Position numbers and translations under genes: made by a program
Notes under the pieces: generated by a model
What the model saw: only the letters and a program-made list of their open reading frames with translations
Told to the model about the DNA's origin: nothing
Database searches by the model: none
Shown: positions 6,589 through 13,189 of the stretch, piece by piece
Numbering within the stretch: position 1 is the stretch's first letter
How the letters are laid out: each line of letters begins with the position of its first letter
Assembly: GCA_017882555.1 (NCBI GenBank)
Contig: JADGPH010000074.1
Coordinates: forward strand, 1 to 13,189
Direction of reading: 5' to 3'
From: Thermoleophilia bacterium
GTDB taxonomy: Bacteria > Actinomycetota > Thermoleophilia > Miltoncostaeales > Miltoncostaeaceae
DNA: 13,189 nucleotides

Positions 6589-8366
6589 CGGGCGATCCCC
6601 CAGGGTACCGCGATCCGACCGCGCGACTCGGCCGCGTGCAACTCAGCGACGTGGATCAGGAAGTTCGCAGCGGCGCCGACGTAGCCCTGCGTGTGGGGGA
6701 CCTTGTACATGGCGGACTCCAAGTAGGAGTGCTCGGCCGCGAACTCACGCGCCTGCTCGAGCGTCATCCCCGTCCGCTCTTCGACGCGCTCGATCTCTTC
6801 ACGCGCCTTGAGGCGCGCTTCTCCCAGGGCCATCTGGACCCGGCTGTGCGCGTTGACCTCGCCCTCGCCCGACGTCTCGATCGGCAGGTAGATCATGTCC
6901 TTGAAGTGGTTGACCACTGCCGACTGCACGCCGTCGGACTGGGTAGAGGGCATGCACCCGAACGGCTTGAGCGACAGGACCATGTGACACAGGTCCTTGT
7001 TGGAGTAGTAGATGTTCTTGGCGACCTCGAGGTGACCCTCACCTCCGCCCGAGCGCGAGTTGTAGTACGGGTGTCCCAGTCGCTGGAGCTCATACTGATC
7101 CGTGAGGTCATGCGGGATACCGTTGAGCGCTGCCCGAAGTCGCTGCCATTCGCGCTTGAAGACCGCCTCGGCCAGTGTGAGCTTCGCATTCTTCCGGCGG
7201 GCCCGCAGTTCGTTGATCATCCGCCGATCGAGGCGCCAGGCGGCCGGCATCGCCTCGTCCTCGTCGGTATGGCGGCGATCCAGAATCATCTGCTTGGCCT
7301 GGTGGATGATGTACATGATCCAGGTGCCGACCGGCTCCACGACCACCTGAGCGCCCTCGCGCTCGAGGAACGCGAACATGTTGTAGTTGCCGTCACCTTC
7401 GGTGGTCTGCGCCCAGAACTCGCCGGTGATCTTCACAATCGGCCGGACACGCGTCCGGTCCAGTCGCACCCCCGCCAGGACGTCGCCTACCTCACGGAAT
7501 GCGTCCGTGTAGGCACTTGTGACGAGCTGGTCGGCAAACTTGCCCGCCTTCCGGGTGATGTCGCCCAGCTTCCGGTCGGCCAGCAGGCGAGCGACGTAGG
7601 ACTCGAGGCTGAACGTGCGCTTGTCGCGCAGCACCTCGTACAGGAGCTCCATGCCCTTGGCCAAGGCGTCGTCGACGGCTCCCGCCTCGACCTCGAAGGG
7701 GCGCAGCTGGTATCCGATGTCGTTGAGCAGATCACCCATGTTCATCGCATTCAAGATCGCAAGGAAGAAGTCGAGGTCCATTTCCAACCCGGCTTCGGCG
7801 CCCGATTGGGTGATGCCGCCGGCCTGCTGGAACAGGATCACGCGGAAGCCGTCAAAGCCCGAGTTGCGTAGCGCCAGCCGGTACTCAGCCTCGTACATGC
7901 CGAACCGGCAGGGCCCGCAGGCGCCGGCGGTGACGAAGATGTACCGGTCGAGGATCTCCTGTCGCGAGCGCCCCTCGCGCTCGAGCCCCTGAAGGTACTT
8001 GACCAGATTCCCGACGGTGAAGTACGTCGGGTTGCACTGGCCGTTGTTGCCGTACTCCTTCCCGAGCTGGAATGCGGCGACGTCGGGAACCGGCATCGCC
8101 TCGCACTGGTAGCCGAGCCCGGCGAGGCCGCCCTCGATCAGGCGCTCGTGTTTCCAGGTCAGGCCCCCAAAGAGCACCGTTGTGTGGGGACGCTGGTCGC
8201 GGGTGAACGGACGCTCCGCCGGTCGCTCGAAGTGTTGGACCTCGGGAGACTCGATGCCCAGCTCCTGTTCAAGGCGGGTCCTCTCCTCCTCGAGGCGTTC
8301 GCGGATCAGTTCCTCAGTGGATGGCAGCCGCGACGTCGCGGATGTCGCATCCTCTCGCTGGTCCAT
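6585..8366 (-). CDS. HgdB/DCCP-like Fe-S subunit, partner of the fused activator (593 aa)
   Basis: This protein resembles COG3580/COG3581-type members of the 2-hydroxyacyl-CoA dehydratase / benzoyl-CoA reductase / double-cubane cluster superfamily. An acidic, probably helical N-terminus (about 15-45) precedes a core starting near V-L-F-G-G-L-T-W-K-H. Candidate cluster ligands are C88, C111 (N-N-G-Q-C-N-P), C150 and C153 (G-A-C-G-P-C-R-F-G), C460 and C471 (K-P-F-G-C-M-P-S). The ATG at 8364-8366 is chosen because AGGAGAGG lies just upstream; an in-frame ATG at 8423 would add 19 Arg/Ser-rich residues and has no such site. The 3' end overlaps the activator gene by four bases. The pair is likely cytoplasmic and oxygen-sensitive. 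The role as electron-accepting catalytic subunit is inferred from the family and gene pairing. Confidence 0.85.
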   Translation of the reverse strand: MDQREDATSATSRLPSTEELIRERLEEERTRLEQELGIESPEVQHFERPAERPFTRDQRPHTTVLFGGLTWKHERLIEGGLAGLGYQCEAMPVPDVAAFQLGKEYGNNGQCNPTYFTVGNLVKYLQGLEREGRSRQEILDRYIFVTAGACGPCRFGMYEAEYRLALRNSGFDGFRVILFQQAGGITQSGAEAGLEMDLDFFLAILNAMNMGDLLNDIGYQLRPFEVEAGAVDDALAKGMELLYEVLRDKRTFSLESYVARLLADRKLGDITRKAGKFADQLVTSAYTDAFREVGDVLAGVRLDRTRVRPIVKITGEFWAQTTEGDGNYNMFAFLEREGAQVVVEPVGTWIMYIIHQAKQMILDRRHTDEDEAMPAAWRLDRRMINELRARRKNAKLTLAEAVFKREWQRLRAALNGIPHDLTDQYELQRLGHPYYNSRSGGGEGHLEVAKNIYYSNKDLCHMVLSLKPFGCMPSTQSDGVQSAVVNHFKDMIYLPIETSGEGEVNAHSRVQMALGEARLKAREEIERVEERTGMTLEQAREFAAEHSYLESAMYKVPHTQGYVGAAANFLIHVAELHAAESRGRIAVPWGIAR

Positions 8367-8586
8367 TGGCCCTCTCCTGCTGATCGGTGCGCGTCGACGA
8401 TCTCGCTGTGAGGATGTTCTCATGCGCCACGCTGGGGTGAGTGGATCGTCGAATCCCGCATCATGCCAACATCCACGGTATGTGCAGGTTCCGTGTGTGC
8501 AGGCTGCCGGACGGCGAGTCGGGGGTCAAGACCTCGGCAGGGATTTCCCGGGGTACGGTACGGGCCCGGGCGTGCCCGGCGACTGG

Positions 8587-8610
8587 TCAATGAGCCGTTT
8601 GTCGAGTCAT
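8587..8610 (-). CDS. Possible seven-residue leader peptide or broken gene start
   Basis: A GGAGGAT ribosome site (8616-8622 on the minus strand) is followed at a good distance by ATG and then codons for TRQTAH and a TGA. Such a strong site before an ORF this short suggests either a leader peptide or the surviving start of a lost gene. There is no run of one amino acid to suggest classical attenuation. It lies about 220 bp upstream of the 593-aa gene. Confidence 0.25.
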   Translation of the reverse strand: MTRQTAH

Positions 8611-8661
8611 CGTAGATCCTCCGCGACGTCGCCACACCGGTGATTGCGGAACATTATGACG

Positions 8662-8713
8662 GCGCTGTGCCAGGCACGCCCTCAACTCGCTCCCGGCTCG
8701 CACAGCGCGTGCC
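8662..8713. repeat. Overlapping inverted repeats with alternative pairing
   Basis: GCGCTGTGC (8662-8670) is the perfect complement of 8700-8708, and GGCACGC (8673-8679) is the perfect complement of 8707-8713. The right-hand partners overlap by two bases, so the two stems compete. It may be the terminator of the dimeric-barrel gene ending at 8783, or a leader structure for the Fe-S operon. Confidence 0.4.
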
Positions 8714-8782
8714 AGCGACGAGGAGCTTCTGATGCCGTCGGGTGGCCGCGGGATACGAAGCCGGCAACCGTGTCGTGACGCG

Positions 8783-9076
8783 TCAGGACGTGGGGGTCGT
8801 GAAGTAGTTGTCGACCTCGTGGAATGTGGTGGTCGGGGGCCCGTGGAAGCCGGCATCCTGTGTGTGCGGGCCAATCTTCTGTTGGGCGAACTTCTCGAAC
8901 TGCTCCTTGGTCTCCCAGACGTCGACGACGCGGATGCCGTCGTCCGTAGCGGTCACCCAGTGGAAGAGTCCGCCGGGGACAGCCGGTCCGCCCGACTGAA
9001 GCCCCATGCCCGCAATGACCTGGTCGTGCTGGTCGAGCGCCGCGCCCGGGAAATCCATCACTATCGCAACGGGCAT
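8783..9076 (-). CDS. Small dimeric alpha-beta barrel (ABM-like) protein (97 aa)
   Basis: The protein begins MPVAIVMDFPGAALDQHDQV and contains G-G-L-F-H-W-V at residues 35-41, a D-V-W-E-T-K-E-Q-F-E-K-F segment at 52-63 and a closing N-Y-F. This is the pattern of short stand-alone proteins of the antibiotic-biosynthesis-monooxygenase/EthD-like dimeric ferredoxin-fold group that are common in actinobacteria. No catalytic residue can be assigned, and many such proteins have no known reaction. The ATG at 9074-9076 is placed directly after a GGAGGAGG ribosome site, so the open frame continuing to 9403 is not used. It lies 416 bp upstream of the Fe-S operon in the same orientation but is probably a separate transcript. 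Confidence 0.78.
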   Translation of the reverse strand: MPVAIVMDFPGAALDQHDQVIAGMGLQSGGPAVPGGLFHWVTATDDGIRVVDVWETKEQFEKFAQQKIGPHTQDAGFHGPPTTTFHEVDNYFTTPTS

Positions 9077-9801
9077 ACCTCCTCCAATCTCGGTCGCAGG
9101 TAGGCCGATCACCATGCCGGCGGAGAGGACTGTCAACGGCGAGGGTCTGCGCCATTGTGGGGCTGCGCGTGGCTCGCCGCTTCTTTCGGCAGGTGCGTGG
9201 CACACGAGATCCACGGCAGCCGATGGCACGGCAAGGAGAGCCAGCGCCTGCCACGCCAACGCCTGGGATCGATTCACTCGCCCGCAGGCGCGAGGCGGTG
9301 GGGGCCGGAGGCTGCGGTGTGACGCTGAACATTGTGGCGCAGCCAGATCGGCGCAACCTTTCGGCCGCACGTAGATGGATGATCGAGTCCCGGGTTCGGA
9401 CATCCTTCACATCTCCGCTCGACGAACCGCGGGTCACCGGACTGAACTTCAGTAGCTGGCACTACGCGACAGGTGACCGATCTCGAAGCAGAATTGGTGG
9501 ACACCCTTGATCGACAGCACGCCGGAATAGATGCACGATGCATACTGGTTGAGTTGCTGCTCCCTGATGTGGCGCCGACAATCGCCCCAACCCGGCCGAG
9601 GGTCTACCCCCTGGTCGATCACCGCGTGCGTGGCGGCCACGGCGTGTTCGGCGCGGAATTGCTCACGGGCGGCCCATCACGTTGGTCGGCGGCCGATCGT
9701 AGTGTTGGCTACGAGACTCGCGCATGATCCGGCATTATGCGCACTTCGGCGTCCACACGGTGTTACCCGAGCGCTCATCATGTGCTGGCCCTTCCGTGCT
9801 C
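9077..9801. other. 725-bp region without a convincing gene
   Basis: Open frames here are short, give arginine/proline-rich or low-complexity translations and lack good ribosome sites. A GTG-started plus-strand frame (9473-9727) gives a reasonable first 35 residues but decays afterwards and resembles no family I know. No tRNA, repeat array or mobile-element sequence was recognised. It may be decayed island DNA. Confidence 0.4.
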
Positions 9802-12186
9802 TTAGCGCGTCAGATCCGGGCCCTTGAGTCCAGGAGTGGCTCTGTTCGTCTCAGCAAGTAGCCGACGCAGCTCAAACTGGGCGGCAGCCTGACGGCCAAG
9901 CACCTCCAGCGCGTGGCGTTGGGTCCATGTGAGATCCCTCGGCTTCGTGTCCTTGACGCAGAGCATTCCGATCGCGTAGCCATCGTGTGTGACCAGCGGA
10001 GCGCCTGCGTAGAACCGCACCTGAGGTCCCGCGATCACGTCGGGGTTGTCGGCAAAGCGCGGATCATCGAGGGCGTCCGGTACGACGAACACACCCTGTT
10101 CGAGGATGGCGTGACCGCAGAAGGAGGTGCTGCGCGGTGACTCGCACACGTCGCTGTTGATGGCGGCCTTGAAGTACTCCCGATCGCGGTCAACGAGGCT
10201 GACAAACGACATCGGCGTCTCGCAGATCTCCGCGGCAAGACGTGCGATCTCATCGAATTCCCGCTCGGGCCCGGTGTCGAGCACATTCAAGCCCCACAGC
10301 GCCGAGAGTCGCTCCGCATCATCGGAAGGGATCGGCGCACTCGTGCCCCCACTGGCCATCCACTTCCCGTCGGTGTTGAACGCGAGTGCCGAGCTCCGCG
10401 GTGCGCCGAGGTCAGGTTCGGCGCCGAGAAGCGCCGACATCGCCGACGCCGTCTTTGGGCGCCGAAGCCCGAATCCTTGCGCCGCGTCGCATCCGAGGCT
10501 GGCCAGGTAGTCGTGCTGGACCTGAGTCTCGACGCCCTCGGCAATGACCATCATGTGGAGTGCCTTGCCGAGGCCCACGAGTGCCCTAATGATCGGGGCG
10601 TGCGCGTTGGGAGCGTCGATCTCCTCGATAAAGTAGCGATCGATCTTCAAGGCGGAAAACGGGAACCGCCTGAGCGACGACAGCGCGGAGTAGCCGGTAC
10701 CGAAGTCGTCGATGATGAGTCGCATGCCGAGGCGCGCGAGCTCCGCCAGGTTCCCGAGGATCACCTCACTGCGTTCATCTATGACGATGTGTTCGGTCAG
10801 TTCCAAGGCGAGATCCGAGACCGCCAGCCCATGCGCGGCCAGCGTCTGGCTCAGAAACGAAACGAAGTCGCGCTGGGAGAGTTCATGCGGCGACACGTTG
10901 ACAAACACGCCCAGCGGCAGAGCTGTCGGGCTTTCCTTCCGCCATCGCGCCATCTCTCGGGCCGTCTCGCCAAGAACGTACCGGCCGAGTGCGACGATCA
11001 TCCCGCTCTCCTCGGCGATCGGGATGAATTCGTCTGGTTGGATCCACCCCCAGTGCGGGTGACGCCAACGAGCGAGTGCCTCGACCGCCAGCATTCGGCC
11101 ACTCTGGAGGGACACAATCGGCTGGTAGTTGACCTCCAACTGTCCGTCACGCAGCGCCTCATCAAGTCCCTTGGTGAGAGCAATCTGCCGCAAGAGCTTG
11201 CCTCTGAGCGCGCTTTCGAAGACCTCGACGCTACCCTTATTGGTCGCTTTGACCCGGTACATCGCCGTGTCCGCGTCGCGCAACAGGTCGTTCGCCTGCG
11301 CCCCTCTTCTGGACAGTGCGATCCCCAGGCTGGCCGTCACCTTCCGCTTCATGCCGGTCACCGTAAACGGCTCCGCGAACACCGAGAGAATGCGTTCGCC
11401 CAGCGCAACGGCCTCGTTCCTGGTCAAGACGCCTTCGGCGACGATGACGAACTCGTCGCCGCCCATCCGCGCAACGGTTTCGCTACTTCTGAGGACTGAC
11501 CGCAGTCGTCCCGCCAATTCAACCAACATCTCGTCGCCTGCCGCGTGACCGAGGCTGTCATTGATCAGCTTGAAGTCGTCAACGTCGAGCAGCAGCACCG
11601 CAACCTGCGATTTCGTGCGCATTCCACGCGCCAGTGCCAGATCCACACGATCCCGCAGGAGTGCGCGGTTAGGGAGCCCCGTCAGTGCATCGTGGAAGGC
11701 TTGGTGACGAAGTCGCTCTTCCAGGACATGCCGTTCGGTCGTGTCCCTGACGATTCCCTCGATGCGGACTGGATGACCGCCCTCGTGGACGAACCGTCCG
11801 GTCACGCTCACGAACACTTGGCGACCGTCCTTGGCGATCAGCTGCAATTCGGGATTCTTTTCGGGGCCACCGGCCAACCGCCGTGCCAGGACCCCCTCGA
11901 GAATCCCCCGCTCCCCGGGAGCGACTACGTCGAAGAAGTTCATCCCAAGCAACTCCTCGGCGGTATATCCGGTGATCTGTTCCGCCGCCGGATTGGCCGA
12001 AGTCACATTGCCAGCCAGGTCAGCCGTGAAGATCAAATCAGCGGCATGCTCGAATAGGTTCCGATAGCGCGCTTCGCTGAGCTGGAGGGCGGTCTCATCG
12101 TGACGTCGTTCGGTCACAACGCGCATCGACGCGACGAGCCCGCCGATGGGTGGCTCGTCAAGCAGTCTCGTCTCCGGGGTTCCCAT
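9802..12186 (-). CDS. PAS-GGDEF-EAL-GAF cyclic-di-GMP turnover protein (794 aa), probably 5'-truncated
   Basis: Domains in order: PAS (about 36-150), GGDEF (about 158-320, motif MGGDEF at 241-246), EAL (about 335-585) and GAF (about 625-778). The GGDEF motif is intact; the inhibitory I-site position reads R-S-S-E instead of RxxD. The EAL part keeps EAL (369-371), N-V-S, E-L-T-E, D-D-F-G-T-G, L-K-I-D and A-E-G-V-E-T, so phosphodiesterase activity is likely. No membrane segment is seen, so it is probably a cytosolic sensor. Residues 4-27 (L-L-D-E-P-P-I-G-G ... V-T-E-R-R) look like the final strand of another PAS domain whose beginning is missing. The ATG at 12184-12186 lacks a well-spaced ribosome site, so the gene seems to have lost its 5' part. 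A GAF domain after EAL is also unusual. Confidence 0.88.
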   Translation of the reverse strand: MGTPETRLLDEPPIGGLVASMRVVTERRHDETALQLSEARYRNLFEHAADLIFTADLAGNVTSANPAAEQITGYTAEELLGMNFFDVVAPGERGILEGVLARRLAGGPEKNPELQLIAKDGRQVFVSVTGRFVHEGGHPVRIEGIVRDTTERHVLEERLRHQAFHDALTGLPNRALLRDRVDLALARGMRTKSQVAVLLLDVDDFKLINDSLGHAAGDEMLVELAGRLRSVLRSSETVARMGGDEFVIVAEGVLTRNEAVALGERILSVFAEPFTVTGMKRKVTASLGIALSRRGAQANDLLRDADTAMYRVKATNKGSVEVFESALRGKLLRQIALTKGLDEALRDGQLEVNYQPIVSLQSGRMLAVEALARWRHPHWGWIQPDEFIPIAEESGMIVALGRYVLGETAREMARWRKESPTALPLGVFVNVSPHELSQRDFVSFLSQTLAAHGLAVSDLALELTEHIVIDERSEVILGNLAELARLGMRLIIDDFGTGYSALSSLRRFPFSALKIDRYFIEEIDAPNAHAPIIRALVGLGKALHMMVIAEGVETQVQHDYLASLGCDAAQGFGLRRPKTASAMSALLGAEPDLGAPRSSALAFNTDGKWMASGGTSAPIPSDDAERLSALWGLNVLDTGPEREFDEIARLAAEICETPMSFVSLVDRDREYFKAAINSDVCESPRSTSFCGHAILEQGVFVVPDALDDPRFADNPDVIAGPQVRFYAGAPLVTHDGYAIGMLCVKDTKPRDLTWTQRHALEVLGRQAAAQFELRRLLAETNRATPGLKGPDLTR

Positions 12187-12189
12187 CTC

Positions 12190-12402
12190 TTAACACAGGC
12201 CTTTGGCGGCGGGCATCCGCGGGTTGACGCCGCCGCTCGACCGCGTAGCCTTGCCGAGCCGCGCGATCGCCTCTCGAACCACCTGTGATGCTTGGGCCTG
12301 GGCTCGCGGAGTCATCACGTAGGTATCGGCACAGCAAACCCCCGCCTTTACGATGTTCGCCGCGTGCGCCGTGCGACGGGGGCCGTGGTTGGGCGGGTCC
12401 AC
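12190..12402 (-). CDS. Possible small hypothetical protein (70 aa) abutting the cyclic-di-GMP gene
   Basis: A GTG-started frame gives a 70-residue, moderately basic product (middle part Q-A-S-Q-V-V-R-E-A-I-A-R-L-G-K) with GC-rich third codon positions. It ends with TAA at 12190-12192. One GAG codon separates this from the ATG of the next gene in the same frame. I recognise no family, and it does not look like the missing PAS domain. It may be a real small gene, a fusion remnant or chance; the ribosome site is poor. Confidence 0.25.
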   Translation of the reverse strand: MDPPNHGPRRTAHAANIVKAGVCCADTYVMTPRAQAQASQVVREAIARLGKATRSSGGVNPRMPAAKGLC

Positions 12403-12640
12403 CGTGCCGGCATCTCTCGTGCATGGGCTGAGAGGCTGCGCACCTGCTCCCGGGATGCATTTCGGGCGTCCTCGGGAGGATCAAAGGAGGAACGTAGGGC
12501 GGCTATCCGCCCGGGAGATGACCGTGGCACGACCCGCATGAGAGCGAGCGGGAGTCCACGGGCAGTGTCCGGGACTGCGCCCCCTCATTTGCGGGCATTT
12601 CCTTCCCGCCCACTCCCCGGTCATCTTCGCGAGATCACCC
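12403..12640. other. Left flank of att-like relic D, with a hairpin
   Basis: GGGCGG-CTAT-CCGCCC (12497-12512) is a tight 6-bp hairpin. A stretch from about 12530 (ACCCGCATG..GAGAGCG) to 12610 (GCCCCC..CATTT....CCCGCC) resembles module B at 1588-1640, with insertions. No gene is supported; an AAAGGAGG at about 12483-12490 is not followed by a usable start codon. Confidence 0.35.
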
Positions 12641-12643
12641 GAC

Positions 12644-12674
12644 GTTTTGTCGGTCCGAGTCCGACCCGAGGAGA
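12644..12674 (+). pseudogene. Decayed tRNA-Asn 3' end (att-like relic D)
   Basis: The T-arm and acceptor region agrees with the tRNA-Asn relic at 1645-1683 at about 25 of 31 bases by eye, including GTCC-GAGTCC and the whole acceptor ACCCGAGGAG. The T loop has a C for the second T, and the anticodon part is lost. A CCCGC/GCGGG hairpin (12704-12717) follows, then the matching integrase remnant, in the same order as in the left-hand copy. Confidence 0.6.
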
Positions 12675-12693
12675 TTTCCCGCCACCCGCGTCG

Positions 12694-12945
12694 TCAGGAA
12701 AGACCCGCCCAGGCGGGCGTGCTTGTGGTACCGGGGGCGTCGGCGAGACGCTCGAGCACGATGGACGTTGGGCCCATATCGGATCCGCCGGATCGCACAA
12801 CCTTGCAGTGCGCCGCCCGCAACACACCGGTCAGTGGCACTGCCCTCGTCGTCGTCGACTGCTCGAGCTCGCGGGTGTCGTGCCTCCAGATGAACGCGAG
12901 CGAGTTGACCACCCGAAAGGGCGACTGTGGCCGGCCGGAGCGCCC
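12694..12945 (-). pseudogene. Second tyrosine integrase C-terminal relic (Tyr lost)
   Basis: The minus-strand frame gives R-V-V-N-S-L-A-F-I-W-R-H-D-T-R-E-L-E-Q-S, followed by P-L-T-G-V-L-R-A-A and a T-S-T-P-A near the end. This aligns with the left-hand relic (N-S-P-D-I-I-W-stop-H-Y-A-R-E-F-E-R-S ... S-L-E-G-A-I-R-A-A ... T-K-T-P-A). The catalytic Tyr is replaced by Asp, and two to three residues differ in the helix before it. No N-terminal or Arg-His-Arg core is recognisable upstream. The open frame continues to 13167 only by chance. The relic is a diverged homologue of the one at 1719-1975 in the same orientation. The right limit is approximate. Confidence 0.55.
12704..12717 (+). terminator. 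Hairpin after the right-hand tRNA-Asn relic
   Basis: CCCGC (12704-12708), loop CCAG and GCGGG (12713-12717), then CGTGCTTGTGG. It aligns with the terminator region at 1714-1738 at about 20 of 25 bases, but its T run has decayed. Confidence 0.4.
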
Positions 12946-13051
12946 CGATCGGGGGACCAGGTTCGTGTTTTCCTGCTCCATCGGGTCACCCGTCGTTCGT
13001 TGCCGCACGTTCACACGCCCGCGTCGTTCCGGCCCTCGGCACCCTCCGAGC

Positions 13052-13189
13052 TCAGCCAGCGCCCGCGAAGATCGAGGCGTAGGTTCGAATGCCGTGGACG
13101 TAGGTCCGCGTCTCTCGGAGCATCCCGCGCCGCTGCACGGACGAAAGCCCCTGGTAGTACGCGCCAACGGCCACGCTCACGTTGCCGCC
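13052..13189 (-). CDS. C-terminal end of a probable lytic transglycosylase; gene runs off the right edge
   Basis: The last 45 residues are visible, with S-V-A-V-G-A-Y-Y-Q-G-L-S-S-V followed by R-R-G-M-L-R-E-T-R-T-Y-V. The A-Y-Y-Q-G-L-x-S-V ... T-x-x-Y-V pattern is the C-terminal signature of SLT (lysozyme-like goose-type) transglycosylase domains, which cleave peptidoglycan in the cell envelope; actinobacterial versions often carry LysM repeats upstream. The TGA is at 13052-13054. The catalytic Glu and any signal peptide lie outside the window. It probably marks ordinary chromosome beyond the decayed island. Confidence 0.7.
   Translation of the reverse strand, partial: GGNVSVAVGAYYQGLSSVQRRGMLRETRTYVHGIRTYASIFAGAG

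Larger units (their letters stand above)
8367..8782. other. 416-bp leader/intergenic region upstream of the Fe-S operon
   Basis: No ordinary gene is seen. The segment contains a mutually exclusive pair of inverted repeats (8662-8713), a seven-codon ORF with a good ribosome site (8587-8622) and a GC-rich palindrome CCGGGC-GT-GCCCGG (8566-8579). A minus-strand TTGACC at about 8523-8528 is a possible -35 box, but no clear -10 follows at the right distance. Confidence 0.3.

Noticed and set aside
8367..8423. Upstream in-frame ATG extending the 593-aa protein by 19 residues
   Set aside because: The extension is Arg/Ser-rich and lacks a ribosome site, whereas AGGAGAGG immediately precedes the ATG at 8366.
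9077..9403. Open frame extending the 97-aa barrel protein upstream to 206 residues
   Set aside because: The extension has no coding character, and a GGAGGAGG site directly precedes the internal ATG at 9076.
9485..9515. Stretch resembling a tRNA-Leu D arm (GCAGAATTGGTGGACAC)
   Set aside because: No anticodon arm, T arm or acceptor stem follows in the expected places; chance similarity is more likely.
9473..9727. GTG-started plus-strand frame (84 aa) in the 725-bp gap
   Set aside because: Its ribosome site is weak and its second half has no protein-like pattern. No family resemblance was found, so it is mentioned only as part of the gap.
12481..12541. AAAGGAGG followed by a hairpin and a seven-codon ORF
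   Set aside because: The strong site has no start codon at a usable distance, and the ATG further on opens only a tiny frame inside att-like repeat sequence.
12946..13167. N-terminal continuation of the right-hand integrase-like open frame
   Set aside because: The sequence is Arg/Pro/Ser-rich with no recombinase motif, and it overlaps the transglycosylase C-terminus, which is better supported in its own frame.

Overview
The window is a GC-rich bacterial chromosome segment, most likely from an actinobacterium. The lineage is inferred from the 5' end of a polyphosphate-glucokinase-type ROK gene at the left edge, a secreted Cys-rich protein type I associate with Thermoleophilia/Solirubrobacterales-like genomes, and the small GYD and dimeric-barrel proteins. 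Apart from one small gene, every convincing gene lies on the minus strand.

Left part (1-2105): the start of ppgK is followed by a plus-strand series of broken tRNA pieces: a tRNA-Gly(TCC) core (379-420), the 3' half of a tRNA-Arg(CCG) (577-626) and the 3' half of a tRNA-Asn(GTT) (1645-1683). The Arg and Asn pieces are each preceded by a related ~102-bp module of 10-bp-phased repeats that looks like integrase arm sites. An exported protein gene lies between the two modules. After the Asn piece comes a small terminator hairpin and, on the minus strand, the dead C-terminus of a tyrosine integrase, with a stop codon just before the catalytic tyrosine.

Middle (2106-9801): a GYD-domain gene (+) is followed by a more decayed att-like copy (about 2600-2735). 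Next is a minus-strand operon for an ATP-dependent low-potential iron-sulfur enzyme system of the 2-hydroxyacyl-CoA dehydratase / benzoyl-CoA reductase / double-cubane protein superfamily. Its genes are a 593-aa HgdB-like subunit, a 1157-aa protein with two fused activator ATPase lobes plus HgdB-like domains, and an 84-aa protein I do not recognise. In such systems the activator uses ATP to push an electron to very low potential and passes it to the partner's Fe-S cluster. The substrate here cannot be read from the sequence. A small dimeric alpha-beta barrel protein gene lies upstream, followed by about 0.7 kb without a recognisable gene.

Right part (9802-13189): a PAS-GGDEF-EAL-GAF cyclic-di-GMP protein appears cut at its 5' end inside an upstream PAS domain. 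It is followed by a third tRNA-Asn-like 3' end (12644-12674) with the same kind of hairpin and a second dead integrase C-terminus (Tyr replaced by Asp). The 3' end of a probable lytic transglycosylase gene closes the window.

The most interesting reading is that the whole block from about 1.6 to 12.7 kb is an old accretion of integrated elements. The diverged tRNA-Asn/att/integrase relics are in direct orientation around the GYD gene, the Fe-S reductase operon and the cyclic-di-GMP gene.
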